A DNA stretch of 64,000 nt from Pseudomonas lalkuanensis (GTDB lineage: Bacteria > Pseudomonadota > Gammaproteobacteria > Pseudomonadales > Pseudomonadaceae): the NCBI RefSeq assembly GCF_008807375.1, contig NZ_CP043311.1, positions 4,134,001 through 4,198,000 on the forward strand, read 5' to 3'. Positions 26,504 through 36,907 of this stretch are shown piece by piece (position 1 is the first letter of the stretch; every line of letters starts with the position of its first letter). A model generated the notes under the pieces. It did not search any database and was not told where the DNA came from. It was given only the letters and a program-made list of their open reading frames with translations. Both the position numbers and the translations under genes were made by a program.

Positions 26504-27421
26504 TCACGCCAACCCGCGCTCCGCAAGAAAACCGGCCAGATAGTCGATGAACGCCAGCACCTTGCCGGTGGCGCGGCGGTGGCTGGGGTAGACGGCGAGG
26601 ATCTGCGGCCCGAAGGCGTCGGGGTCGATCTCGTAGTCGGCCATCAGGCGCACCAGCCGGCCATCGGTCAGGTAGGGGGCAGCACTCCACAGCGGCACGT
26701 GGTAGAGGCCGACACCAGCCAGGGCGCTGGCCATCAGCAGGTCGTGGTTGTCACTGCCCAAGCGTGGCGTCGGCGGCCTGGGCAGACTCAGGCGCTGGCC
26801 GTCGCGCTCCACCCACCACCAGGTGCGGTCCAGGGCAGCGTGGTAGTAGAGCAGCCAGTCGTGCTGGTCGAGGGTTTCCGGCGTCACCGGCAGGGGGTTG
26901 CGGGCAAGGTAGGCCGGGCTGGCGAACAGAGCCAGGCGATTGCTCCCGACCACCCTGGCGATCATCCCCGGCTGGTCGCTGCGGCCCTCCCGCAACGCCA
27001 GGTCGTAGCCGGACTCCACCAGATCGACGAAATCATCGGACAGGTCCACCCGCAGGCGGATCTGCGGGTACTCGGCGAGAAAGCCGACGCACACCTCATC
27101 GAGAAAGGCCCTCCCGAAGGCCAGCGGCGCCGTGAGCCGCAGGCTGCCATGCAGGCCGTACTGCAACTGGCTCACCTCCTCTCCAACATCCTGCAAACGT
27201 TGCAGAACCTGCCGGGCAGTTTCCAGATAGACCCGTCCGGCCTCGGTCAGCACCGTGCGCCGGGTACTGCGCTCGAACAGCAGCACGCCGAGGTCATCTT
27301 CCAGATGGCTGACGGCCTTGGTCAGGGCCGAAGGGGTCTTGCCCAGTCGCTCGGCGGCACGGCTGAAACTGCCGTGATCCGCCGTGGCGACGAACATGCT
27401 GATGGCGCCGAGCTTATCCAT
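26504..27421 (-). CDS. LysR-type regulator, module copy 2
   Basis: This 305-aa LysR protein has the helix-turn-helix SFSRAAERLGKTPSALTKAV and shares its layout with the copy at 22702-23616. It is divergent from the second amidohydrolase with a 106-base gap, the same gap length as in copy 1. An alternative start at 27433 adds MAKP; the chosen start matches the paralogue. It probably controls copy 2, and cross-control between the two regulators is possible since the DNA-binding domains are nearly the same. Confidence 0.87.
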   Translation of the reverse strand: MDKLGAISMFVATADHGSFSRAAERLGKTPSALTKAVSHLEDDLGVLLFERSTRRTVLTEAGRVYLETARQVLQRLQDVGEEVSQLQYGLHGSLRLTAPLAFGRAFLDEVCVGFLAEYPQIRLRVDLSDDFVDLVESGYDLALREGRSDQPGMIARVVGSNRLALFASPAYLARNPLPVTPETLDQHDWLLYYHAALDRTWWWVERDGQRLSLPRPPTPRLGSDNHDLLMASALAGVGLYHVPLWSAAPYLTDGRLVRLMADYEIDPDAFGPQILAVYPSHRRATGKVLAFIDYLAGFLAERGLA

Positions 27422-27527
27422 GGGTTTTGCCATTCCGGAAAAAAGGTTTTGCACGTTTCGGGCGTTCTGCCAGCCCGGGTCAGTCGCTAGTCTCGCTGCC
27501 AGATCAATAAAAACAAGGGGATTTCCC

Positions 27528-29273
27528 ATGAAAGGCTTCACGCCCACCCTGCTGGCCATGGCGCTGGCTTTTTCCTCGATGGACTCCATGGCGGCCGCTG
27601 ACCTGGTGCTGCTCAACGGCAAGCTGTACACCGCCGATCCTTCGCAACCCTCGGCACAAGCCATGGCGGTAGAAGACGGCAAGGTGCTGAAGGTGGGCAC
27701 CGACGCCGAAATCAAGGCCCTCGCCGACGCGTCCACCCAGGTCATCGACCTGGCGGGCAAGCGCCTTCTGCCGGGGCTGATCGATACCCACTCCCATGCC
27801 ATCTTCGGCGGCCTGGAAATGACCTCGGCCAACCTCGACAGCGAGGAGAACGTGGCCCTGGCGGATCTGGAAAAACGCCTGCGTGGCTGGCGCGACGACG
27901 GCACGGCCCGCCATGGCGACATACTGAGCGTCGCCGGCGTGAGCTCCACCTACTGGAGCAAGGCCGAGGAACTGGGGCGCATCTTCAACAACGGTGAGTG
28001 GGCGAAGGTGCCGGTGGTGTTCATGGGCAGCGACCACCACACCGGCTGGGCCAACCAGGCCATGCTCGACCGCGCCGGGGTGAATGCCGCGCTGGTCGCC
28101 TCCCTGCCGGAAGCCGAAAAGGGCACCGTGGGCACCAGCAAGGACGGCAAACCCAACGGTTTCGTGGTGGATGCCGGCTGGGACCGCATCGCTTCCGCCA
28201 TGCCGCCAGTCAGCCCCGAGGAGCTGCTGCGCGCCGGCGAGGCCGCGGTGAAATACAACAACAGCCAGGGCATCACCGCCTGGATGGACCCGGCCGCCAA
28301 CGCCGCGCCAGGCGAAGCGATCTTCGCGCTCAAGCCCACCGAGAAGTCCGTCGGCGTGCTGCCGGCCTACAAGGCGCTGGCCGACAAGGGCGAGCTGAGC
28401 GCCCACGTCGCCGCGCTGCTGGTGGCCAATCCGAAGAGCCGCCCGGCCGACCTGGACACCCTGGACAAGGTGCGCCAGCGCTTCCAGGGCATCCCCAACC
28501 TGACCCTGCCCGGCATCAAGGTCTTCGCTGACGGCGTACTGGAATACCCGGCGCAGAGCGCGGCGCTGATCGACCCGTACAACAACTCGCAGAAACGCGG
28601 CGAACTGCTGATCGACCCGGCGCATTTCGGCGAGCTGGTGAGCGCGGCCGACGCACGAGGCTGGCTGGTGCACATCCACGCCATCGGTGACCGCGCGGTG
28701 CGTGATTCGCTCAACGGCATCGAGCAGGCGCGCAAGGATCGCCAGAGCGGCATCGCCCACTCCATCACTCACCTGCAACTGGTGAATCCGAAGGAGTTCG
28801 CCCGCTTCAAGCCGCTGGACGTGATCGCCTCCATGCAGCTGCTCTGGGCCTCTGGGGACGAGTACACCCTGGATATGGTCAAGCCCTACGTCAGCGCCTT
28901 CGCCTTCCGCTACCAATACCCGGCCCACTCGCTGTTGCAGCAGGGCGCAACCATCGCCGGCGCCAGTGACTGGCCGGTTTCCTCGCCCAACCCCTGGCAG
29001 GCGATCCACCAGGCCATCAGCCGCGAAGGCCCGAAAGGCGTGCTCAATGCCGACGAGCGCATCGACCGCGAAACCATGCTCCAGGCCTACACCCTGAACG
29101 CCGCCCGCACCATCGGACTGGAACAGCGGATCGGTTCCCTCACTCCCGGCAAGCAGGCCGACTTCATCATCCTCGACCGCGACGTGCTCAGCGTCGCCGA
29201 CAAGGATCTGGCGGAAACCCGCGTCCTCAAGACCTACTTCGCTGGCCGCGAGGTCTTCAGCACCCCGCTCTAG
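27528..29273 (+). CDS. Secreted amidohydrolase (YtcJ-like), module copy 2
   Basis: This 581-aa protein has a signal peptide ending in DSMAAA and all the metal motifs of copy 1 (LLPGLIDTHSHAIFGG, HIHAIGDRAV, GASDWPVSSPNPW). Long stretches such as AALLVANPKSRPADLDTLDK are identical to copy 1, while the substrate-pocket side near AELEQR and EDLEKR differs. It is therefore a diverged duplicate that may act on a related substrate. The start is ATG 27528 with AAGGGG upstream. A porin gene follows, as in copy 1. Confidence 0.87.
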   Translation: MKGFTPTLLAMALAFSSMDSMAAADLVLLNGKLYTADPSQPSAQAMAVEDGKVLKVGTDAEIKALADASTQVIDLAGKRLLPGLIDTHSHAIFGGLEMTSANLDSEENVALADLEKRLRGWRDDGTARHGDILSVAGVSSTYWSKAEELGRIFNNGEWAKVPVVFMGSDHHTGWANQAMLDRAGVNAALVASLPEAEKGTVGTSKDGKPNGFVVDAGWDRIASAMPPVSPEELLRAGEAAVKYNNSQGITAWMDPAANAAPGEAIFALKPTEKSVGVLPAYKALADKGELSAHVAALLVANPKSRPADLDTLDKVRQRFQGIPNLTLPGIKVFADGVLEYPAQSAALIDPYNNSQKRGELLIDPAHFGELVSAADARGWLVHIHAIGDRAVRDSLNGIEQARKDRQSGIAHSITHLQLVNPKEFARFKPLDVIASMQLLWASGDEYTLDMVKPYVSAFAFRYQYPAHSLLQQGATIAGASDWPVSSPNPWQAIHQAISREGPKGVLNADERIDRETMLQAYTLNAARTIGLEQRIGSLTPGKQADFIILDRDVLSVADKDLAETRVLKTYFAGREVFSTPL

Positions 29274-29377
29274 TCACCCGGTTCCTCTCGCTCCACGCCC
29301 CGCTCCCGCCGCAATGCCGGGGGCCGGGCGGAGCCTTGCCCGCATCTGCCATAACAATCACAACAACGGGAAACACC

Positions 29378-30109
29378 ATGCGCCGCATCACGCTCCTCGC
29401 CCTCACCCTGGCCCCGCTCGCCTGCCAGGCCGTGCAACTGAATGACGACTTCGCCCTGCAGATCGACCTGAACCTCGCCAGCGACTACCGCACCCGAGGC
29501 ATTTCCCAGACCCAGAACGATCCCGCTGCCCAGGCTGGCGCCACCCTGCTGCACAGCAGCGGCCTCTACGCCGGGGCCTGGACCTCGAACGTGGATTACG
29601 GCTTCGGCCTCAAGACCCGCCAGGAAGTGGACTACTACGCCGGCTGGTACTGGCAGGCCTCCGACGAGGTGAACCTGGACCTCGGCTACATCAAGTACAG
29701 CTATCCGAAGGAAAGCCAGTTCAACCAGAGCGAGGTCTACGCCATCCTCGGTGCCTTTGGATTCCAACTGGCGGCCTACTACTCCAATGACGCCTCCACC
29801 GTGTTCGGCGAAGACCAGGACGCGCTCTACACCTACGTCGGCTACGAGACCCGCCTGCCCATGGAGGTCGGCCTGGAACTGCGCTACGGACGGATGGACT
29901 TCAAGGACCCGATGTTCTGGTCCACCAATGGCGACAGCACTGACAGCTACCACGAGTGGCAGGCCAAGCTGACTCGCGACTTCGTGGGCGTCACCTGGGG
30001 CCTGTCCTACATCGATACCGACCTCTCCGAAGCCGAATGCACCAGCAACTATGGGTTCACCGACGTCTGCACGGCGACCTGGGTGGCGAGTGTGAGCAAG
30101 AGTTTCTGA
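29378..30109 (+). CDS. TorF-family putative porin, module copy 2
   Basis: This 243-aa outer-membrane protein has a signal peptide (MRRITLLALTLAPLACQA) and a beta-barrel closely matching copy 1; segments such as SDYRTRGISQTQNDPAAQ and GLKTRQEVDYYAGWYWQA are identical. The central and C-terminal loops differ, which may reflect different solutes. The leader bases before the start (ATAACAATCACAACAACGGG) also match copy 1, so the duplication includes regulatory DNA. The final strand ends in Phe. Confidence 0.87.
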   Translation: MRRITLLALTLAPLACQAVQLNDDFALQIDLNLASDYRTRGISQTQNDPAAQAGATLLHSSGLYAGAWTSNVDYGFGLKTRQEVDYYAGWYWQASDEVNLDLGYIKYSYPKESQFNQSEVYAILGAFGFQLAAYYSNDASTVFGEDQDALYTYVGYETRLPMEVGLELRYGRMDFKDPMFWSTNGDSTDSYHEWQAKLTRDFVGVTWGLSYIDTDLSEAECTSNYGFTDVCTATWVASVSKSF

Positions 30110-30121
30110 TAGCTGTTGCTG

Positions 30122-30218
30122 TTGTGGGGGCGAATTCATTCGCGATGCAGGTCGAAGACCTGCCGTAATCCGGCCGGGGCCGCTGCGCGTCCCTTCGCGA
30201 ATGAATTCGCCCCCACAG
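30122..30218. repeat. REP/BIME-like repeat, copy 7, right border of the duplicated module
   Basis: TTGTGGGGGCGAATTCATTC and its inverse, GCGAATGAATTCGCCCCCAC, flank the stem GCAGGTCGAAGACCTGC. With the copies at 22.6 and 26.4 kb it brackets both module copies. Confidence 0.85.
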
Positions 30219-30327
30219 AAACTCAATCCGCGCACCGAAAACTGTTCCGCCAATTTGAAAGCAAGTTGTAGATTGCGCCGCCTTCCCGGGCGGCGCATCG
30301 TGCCGGCTCCACTGCCCGGAGCCCGCC

Positions 30328-31236
30328 ATGAAACCCGCCGACCTCGTTCGCCTGCTGAGCCTTGCCGCCATCTGGGGCGCCAGCTTTCTGTTCATCCGCA
30401 TGCTGGTGCCGGAAATCGGCGCGCTGCCCACGGCCTTCCTGCGGGTTCTGCTGTCGGCCATCGGCCTGGCCGTGCTCCTCGCCGTGCTGCGCAGCGACTG
30501 GGATTTTCGCGGCAAGCTGGGCAAGACATGGGTGATCGGCATCGTCAGTTCCGGGGTTCCGGCGGCCATGTATGCCTTGGCAGCCAAGGTGCTGCCGGCC
30601 GGCTACTCGGCCATCTTCAATGCCACCACGCCGCTGATGGGGGTTCTGATCGGCGCGTTGTTCTTCGCCGAAAAACTCACCGGCACCAAGGCAGCTGGCG
30701 TGCTGCTGGGGCTGGCGGGCGTTGCCGTGCTGACCCGCACCGGGCCGGTGGCCTTCGACGCGCAATTGCTCTGGGGCGCAGCGGCCTGCCTGGTGGCCAC
30801 CACCTGCTACGGCTTCGCCGGGTTCATGACCAAGCGCTGGATCACCGAGGCCGGCGGCATGGACAGCGGCATGGTGGCGCTGGGTTGCCAGATCGGCGCC
30901 ACCCTGTGCCTGGTGCCGGTGTTCGCCTGGGATGCCCCGCGCATGCCACTGGAGCCCCTGCTGCAACCTGGCACCTGGCTGGCCCTGGCGGCGCTGGGTT
31001 TTCTCTGCACGTCGTTCGCCTACATCCTCTACTTCCGCCTGATCGCCAACATCGGCCCGGTGAAAACCATGACCGTGACCTTCCTGATACCGCCCTTCGG
31101 CGTGTTCTGGGGCGTGCTGCTGCTCGGGGAGTCCGTATCGATGGCGCACCTGCAAGGCGGCGTGCTGATCGCCCTGGCGCTGTGGCTGGTGCTCAAGCCC
31201 GCGGCGGTGCCGGCGGCGGTGAAATCGGCGGGGTAG
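30328..31236 (+). CDS. EamA-family (DMT) transporter
   Basis: This 302-aa protein has ten predicted helices arranged as two EamA repeats. The first contains LAAIWGASFLFIRMLVPEI; the second ends in PPFGVFWGVLLLGESVSM, the usual export-family pattern. Relatives export amino acids or other metabolites. A ribosome site, GGAG, lies upstream of the ATG. The gene is monocistronic between REP elements. The substrate is unknown. Confidence 0.87.
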   Translation: MKPADLVRLLSLAAIWGASFLFIRMLVPEIGALPTAFLRVLLSAIGLAVLLAVLRSDWDFRGKLGKTWVIGIVSSGVPAAMYALAAKVLPAGYSAIFNATTPLMGVLIGALFFAEKLTGTKAAGVLLGLAGVAVLTRTGPVAFDAQLLWGAAACLVATTCYGFAGFMTKRWITEAGGMDSGMVALGCQIGATLCLVPVFAWDAPRMPLEPLLQPGTWLALAALGFLCTSFAYILYFRLIANIGPVKTMTVTFLIPPFGVFWGVLLLGESVSMAHLQGGVLIALALWLVLKPAAVPAAVKSAG

Positions 31237-31241
31237 TTTTC

Positions 31242-31270
31242 CGTAGGGGCGAAATCATTCGCCCCTACAG
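31242..31270. repeat. Minimal REP palindrome
   Basis: CGTAGGGGCGAAATCATTCG followed by CCCCTAC is the short form of the REP unit, just after the EamA gene stop. Confidence 0.7.
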
Positions 31271-31302
31271 GGTGAATCCCCAAGAGATTCACCGGAGAGG
31301 GA

Positions 31303-32460
<1,158 letters not shown>

Positions 32461-32598
32461 TCAGTGACAATGCGCGGCAAGTCCCAGCGTGCCCGCGAGG
32501 AAGCCTGACCTGAGGCAAAACCGGGCCATCGGCGCCGTCTACACTTCAGCCTTGACCGGCCCGCCTGTCCGGGGCCGCGCACTGCAAGGATGGCCCTG

Positions 32599-34257
32599 AT
32601 GCTCCAGTCCGTCTCCCCGAAAAACGACCTGCCCCTCGACGCCGAACCCGAAGCCAAGCCACGCCACGGACTGTTCAGCCCTTTCGCCATTACCGCGTTC
32701 CGCATCATCTGGATCGCCAACCTGTTCGCCAATCTCGGCACCTGGGCGCAATCGGTGGCCGCTGCCTGGGTGGTCACCGAGGCCCACGCCAGCCCGCTGC
32801 TGGTGGCGATGATCCAGGTGGCCTCCGCCCTGCCCCTGGTGCTGCTGTCTATGCTCTCCGGGGTTCTGGCGGACAACCACGACCGGCGCAAGATCATGCT
32901 CGCCGGGCTCTGCTTCGAGATGAGCGGCGCCATCTTCCTCAGCACCATCGCCTTCCTCGGCATCCTCGATCCCATCCTGCTGATCATTTCCATCCTCTGG
33001 ATCAGCATCGGTGGCGCCGTCACCATTCCCGCCTGGCAGGCGGCGGTGAGCGAGCAGGTGCCCGGCGAGATGCTGGGCAATGCGGTGCTGCTCAACAGCG
33101 TCAACTACAACGTCGCGCGCGCCGCCGGCCCGGCACTCGGTGGGTTGATGCTCAGTGCCGTGGGCCCGGCCTGGGTGTTCCTGTTCAACTGCCTGTGCTA
33201 CCTGGCGCTGATCTGGGCGATCTGGCGCTGGCGCCGCGAACTGCCGGTGCGCACCCTGCCGCCCGAGGGGCTGTTCCAGGGCGTGGTGGCCGCGCTGCGT
33301 TTCACCCAGTACTCCAGCGTCACCCGCCTGGTGATGCTGCGCTCGTTCTCCTTCGGCATTTCCGCCAGCGCCGTGTGGGCCCTGCTGCCGCTGCTGGCGC
33401 ACCGCAACCCCGATGGCGACGCGGCGGTGTACGGCTACATGCTCGGCGCGCTGGGTGCCGGGGCCATTGGTGGCAGCCTGCTGGTGAACCGGGGACGGCT
33501 GCTGATCGGCACCAGCAGACTGATCAGCCTTGCCGGCCTGACATTCGGCCTGGTGATGCTGTTACTGGGCACGCTGGACAGCCTCTGGGCGATCTTCCCC
33601 GCCCTGCTGACGGGCGGAATCTGCTGGATCGCGGCAGTGGCCAGCTACAACTCGGCGGTGCAGATCCTGGTGCCGGACTGGGTCAAGGCACGCGCCCTGG
33701 CGCTGTACCAGACGGCCATCTACGGCGGCCTGGCGCTGGGTTCCTATCTCTGGGGCCACCTGGCGGAGAGCATGGGCGTGAAGGGCGCGCTGTTCAGCGC
33801 GGGCGTACTGATGATCGCCTGCGCCTTCCTGCTCTACCCGCGCCGCCTGCCTGAGCTGGACGCCTCCAGCATCGCCCACGCCGACAGCCCACAACCGGGC
33901 CAACCCGGTTTCGCCTTCAATCCGGACCGGGGCTCGGTGCTGGTGACCATCGAATACCGCATCCCCCAGGAGCGCACCCGTGACTTCGTGCGGGCCAGCC
34001 GCCCATTACGCCGTCTGCGGCTGCGCAACGGCGCCGACCGCTGGGCGCTGTACCGCGACGCCGGCGATCCGGAGCTGTGGCAGGAAACCATGGTGGTGGA
34101 GAACTGGTTGCAGCACTTGCGGATGCTCGATCGCCTGACCATCGCCGACAAGGCGATCATCGACAACCTGACCATGCTGCACGAAGGCGACGGCCCACCC
34201 CGCGTGCGCCACGGGGTGAGTTATGAGTCGGGTAGCTACGAACCGGCGCAGCCGTAG
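32599..34257 (+). CDS. MFS_3-family exporter with C-terminal monooxygenase-like domain
   Basis: The first 400 or so residues form an EntS-like MFS_3 transporter with about eleven or twelve helices (FANLGTWAQSVAAAWVV, SVNYNVARAAGPALGG). The C-terminal 140 residues (VLVTIEYRIPQERTRDFVRA to about the end) look like a soluble ferredoxin-type antibiotic-biosynthesis-monooxygenase domain, which is known in this MFS class. EntS relatives export siderophores, but no siderophore genes adjoin. The start at 32599 has AAGGA at a good distance; ATG 32590 overlaps that site and would add three residues. Substrate unknown. Confidence 0.82.
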   Translation: MLQSVSPKNDLPLDAEPEAKPRHGLFSPFAITAFRIIWIANLFANLGTWAQSVAAAWVVTEAHASPLLVAMIQVASALPLVLLSMLSGVLADNHDRRKIMLAGLCFEMSGAIFLSTIAFLGILDPILLIISILWISIGGAVTIPAWQAAVSEQVPGEMLGNAVLLNSVNYNVARAAGPALGGLMLSAVGPAWVFLFNCLCYLALIWAIWRWRRELPVRTLPPEGLFQGVVAALRFTQYSSVTRLVMLRSFSFGISASAVWALLPLLAHRNPDGDAAVYGYMLGALGAGAIGGSLLVNRGRLLIGTSRLISLAGLTFGLVMLLLGTLDSLWAIFPALLTGGICWIAAVASYNSAVQILVPDWVKARALALYQTAIYGGLALGSYLWGHLAESMGVKGALFSAGVLMIACAFLLYPRRLPELDASSIAHADSPQPGQPGFAFNPDRGSVLVTIEYRIPQERTRDFVRASRPLRRLRLRNGADRWALYRDAGDPELWQETMVVENWLQHLRMLDRLTIADKAIIDNLTMLHEGDGPPRVRHGVSYESGSYEPAQP

Positions 34258-34319
34258 ATTGGTGCGGAAAAGACAGGAACCTGCGTAGGTTGTGCCTGGG
34301 CGCAGCGAAGCCCAGCGGT

Positions 34320-34351
34320 GCGAGGCCCATGGTCTGAATGTCGGGCCTCGC
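34320..34351. other. Inverted repeat between convergent genes
   Basis: GCGAGGCCC and GGGCCTCGC pair perfectly across a 14-base loop. Another stem, CTGGGC-GCAGCGAA-GCCCAG, lies just before. They sit between the convergent MFS_3 gene and cysK and may end or stabilise both transcripts; there is no T-run. Confidence 0.45.
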
Positions 34352-34366
34352 GGAACTCGGACCGAC

Positions 34367-35341
<975 letters not shown>

Positions 35342-35440
35342 GGCGGAATCCTTGTCATGGCGGGAGAAAGGAGCCGCAAGCCTAAGGCGGTGCCCGGGCA
35401 GCGTCCAGCGCTCGCCGGGTCGGACAGAGGGCATTCCTGC

Positions 35441-35457
35441 CATTCAGTGACTGAATG
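35441..35457. promoter_or_regulatory. Perfect palindrome between cysK and moxR
   Basis: CATTCAGT-G-ACTGAATG is a perfect 8-bp dyad with a one-base centre. It lies about 100 bases from cysK and just upstream of the moxR promoter, so it could be an operator for either gene. Confidence 0.45.
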
Positions 35458-35468
35458 AGGGTTCTGCG

Positions 35469-35497
35469 TTCACAGTCGACTTGTGCCCGCGTTATAG
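35469..35497 (+). promoter_or_regulatory. Predicted sigma-70-type promoter for the moxR operon
   Basis: TTCACA (35469-35474) and TTATAG (35492-35497) are separated by 17 bases, a good -35/-10 match, about 65 bases before the moxR start. Confidence 0.5.
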
Positions 35498-35564
35498 TCA
35501 GCCCTTTCCCAAATACTGAACCGTCCGGTTTTCCAACCGGAGTGATAAGTCCGAGGATTCCCTG

Positions 35565-36410
35565 ATGAAGTTCGAAGGCACCCAGTCCTACGTCGCCACC
35601 GACGACCTCAAGCTCGCGGTGAACGCCGCCATCACCCTGCAGCGCCCGCTGCTGGTCAAGGGCGAGCCAGGTACCGGCAAGACCATGCTGGCCGAGCAGC
35701 TGGCCGAGTCCTTCGGCGCCAGGCTGATCACCTGGCACATCAAGTCCACCACCAAGGCGCACCAGGGCCTGTACGAGTACGACGCGGTGAGCCGCCTGCG
35801 GGATTCCCAGCTGAATTCCGACAAGGTCCACGACGTTCGCAACTACATCAAGAAAGGCAAGCTGTGGGAGGCGTTCGAGTCCGAAGAGCGCGTGATCCTG
35901 CTGATCGACGAGATCGACAAGGCCGACATCGAGTTCCCGAACGACCTGCTGCAGGAACTCGACAAGATGGAGTTCTACGTTTACGAGACCAACGAGACCA
36001 TCAAGGCCAAGCAGCGCCCGATCATCATCATCACCTCCAACAACGAGAAAGAGCTGCCGGACGCCTTCCTGCGCCGCTGCTTCTTCCACTACATCGCCTT
36101 CCCCGACCGCGACACCCTGCAAAAGATCGTCGATGTGCACTACCCGAACATCAGCAACTCGCTGGTATCCGAGGCGCTGGACGTGTTCTTCGACGTGCGC
36201 AAGGTTCCGGGCCTGAAGAAAAAGCCCTCCACCTCCGAGCTGGTGGACTGGCTGAAGCTGCTGATGGCCGACAACATCGGCGAAGCCGTACTGCGCGAGC
36301 GCGACCCCACCAAGGCCATCCCGCCGCTGGCCGGCGCCCTGGTGAAGAACGAGCAGGACGTGCAACTGCTGGAGCGCCTGGCCTTCATGAGCCGCCGCGC
36401 CAGCCGCTGA
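35565..36410 (+). CDS. MoxR-family AAA+ ATPase
   Basis: This 281-aa ATPase has Walker A GEPGTGKT at 33-40, Walker B VILLIDEIDKAD, and an ITSNNEKELPDAFLRRC sensor and arginine-finger region. MoxR ATPases work with von Willebrand-type metal-binding proteins to insert cofactors or remodel protein complexes. Here a VWA/CoxE-like gene follows, separated by a GFA-domain gene. GAGGA lies about eleven bases before the ATG. The target complex is unknown. Confidence 0.9.
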   Translation: MKFEGTQSYVATDDLKLAVNAAITLQRPLLVKGEPGTGKTMLAEQLAESFGARLITWHIKSTTKAHQGLYEYDAVSRLRDSQLNSDKVHDVRNYIKKGKLWEAFESEERVILLIDEIDKADIEFPNDLLQELDKMEFYVYETNETIKAKQRPIIIITSNNEKELPDAFLRRCFFHYIAFPDRDTLQKIVDVHYPNISNSLVSEALDVFFDVRKVPGLKKKPSTSELVDWLKLLMADNIGEAVLRERDPTKAIPPLAGALVKNEQDVQLLERLAFMSRRASR

Positions 36411-36416
36411 CGAACC

Positions 36417-36457
36417 TCCCCTCTCCCGCTTGCGGGAAAGGGGCCGGGGGTGAGGGT
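36417..36457. repeat. GC-rich dispersed repeat, family 2, between moxR and the GFA gene
   Basis: CTCTCCCGCTTGCGGGAAAG and GGGCCGGGGGTGAGGG match the second repeat family also present at 9.3, 45.9, 53.1 and 64.0 kb. It may mark the site where the GFA gene was inserted. Confidence 0.7.
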
Positions 36458-36483
36458 AATCCCGCCCACTTAGGAGACCAGCC

Positions 36484-36879
36484 ATGCACCACGGCAGTTG
36501 CCTGTGCGGCGCGGTGAAGTACGAGATCGACGCGCCTATCAATTCCGCCACCCATTGCCATTGCAGCCAGTGCCGCAAAGGCCACGGGGCGGCGTTCGGC
36601 ACCTATGGCAACGTGCGCTGGAGCGCCTTCCGCCTGGTACAGGGCGAGGATGCGCTGGCCCGGTACCACTCCTCCCCCGGCGTGACCCGGTCCTTCTGCC
36701 GGCAGTGCGGCTCAACCCTGCAGTGGTACAGCGAGACCGCCCATCCCGACTGGGTTTCAGTCGCCCTGGGCACGCTGGACTCGCCGCTGGGCCCGATCCC
36801 GCAGAAGCACATCTTTCCGGAATCCAAGGCCGACTGGTACGCCATCGCCGACGGCCTGCCCCAGGAGCCCCGCTCCTGA
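36484..36879 (+). CDS. GFA (glutathione-dependent formaldehyde-activating-like) zinc-binding protein
   Basis: This 131-aa protein has the zinc motifs of the GFA family: GSCLCGAV near residue 5, HCHCSQCRK in the middle and SFCRQCGSTL later; these cysteines bind two zinc ions. Members were first linked to glutathione adducts of formaldehyde, but many have unknown function. The gene lies between moxR and the VWA gene on the same strand, with AGGAG before its ATG. It has a dispersed repeat on its left, which suggests later insertion. Its role in the moxR operon is unclear. Confidence 0.9.
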   Translation: MHHGSCLCGAVKYEIDAPINSATHCHCSQCRKGHGAAFGTYGNVRWSAFRLVQGEDALARYHSSPGVTRSFCRQCGSTLQWYSETAHPDWVSVALGTLDSPLGPIPQKHIFPESKADWYAIADGLPQEPRS

Positions 36880-36907
36880 GAACCAACAGATAGACGAGGG
36901 TGCAGCC

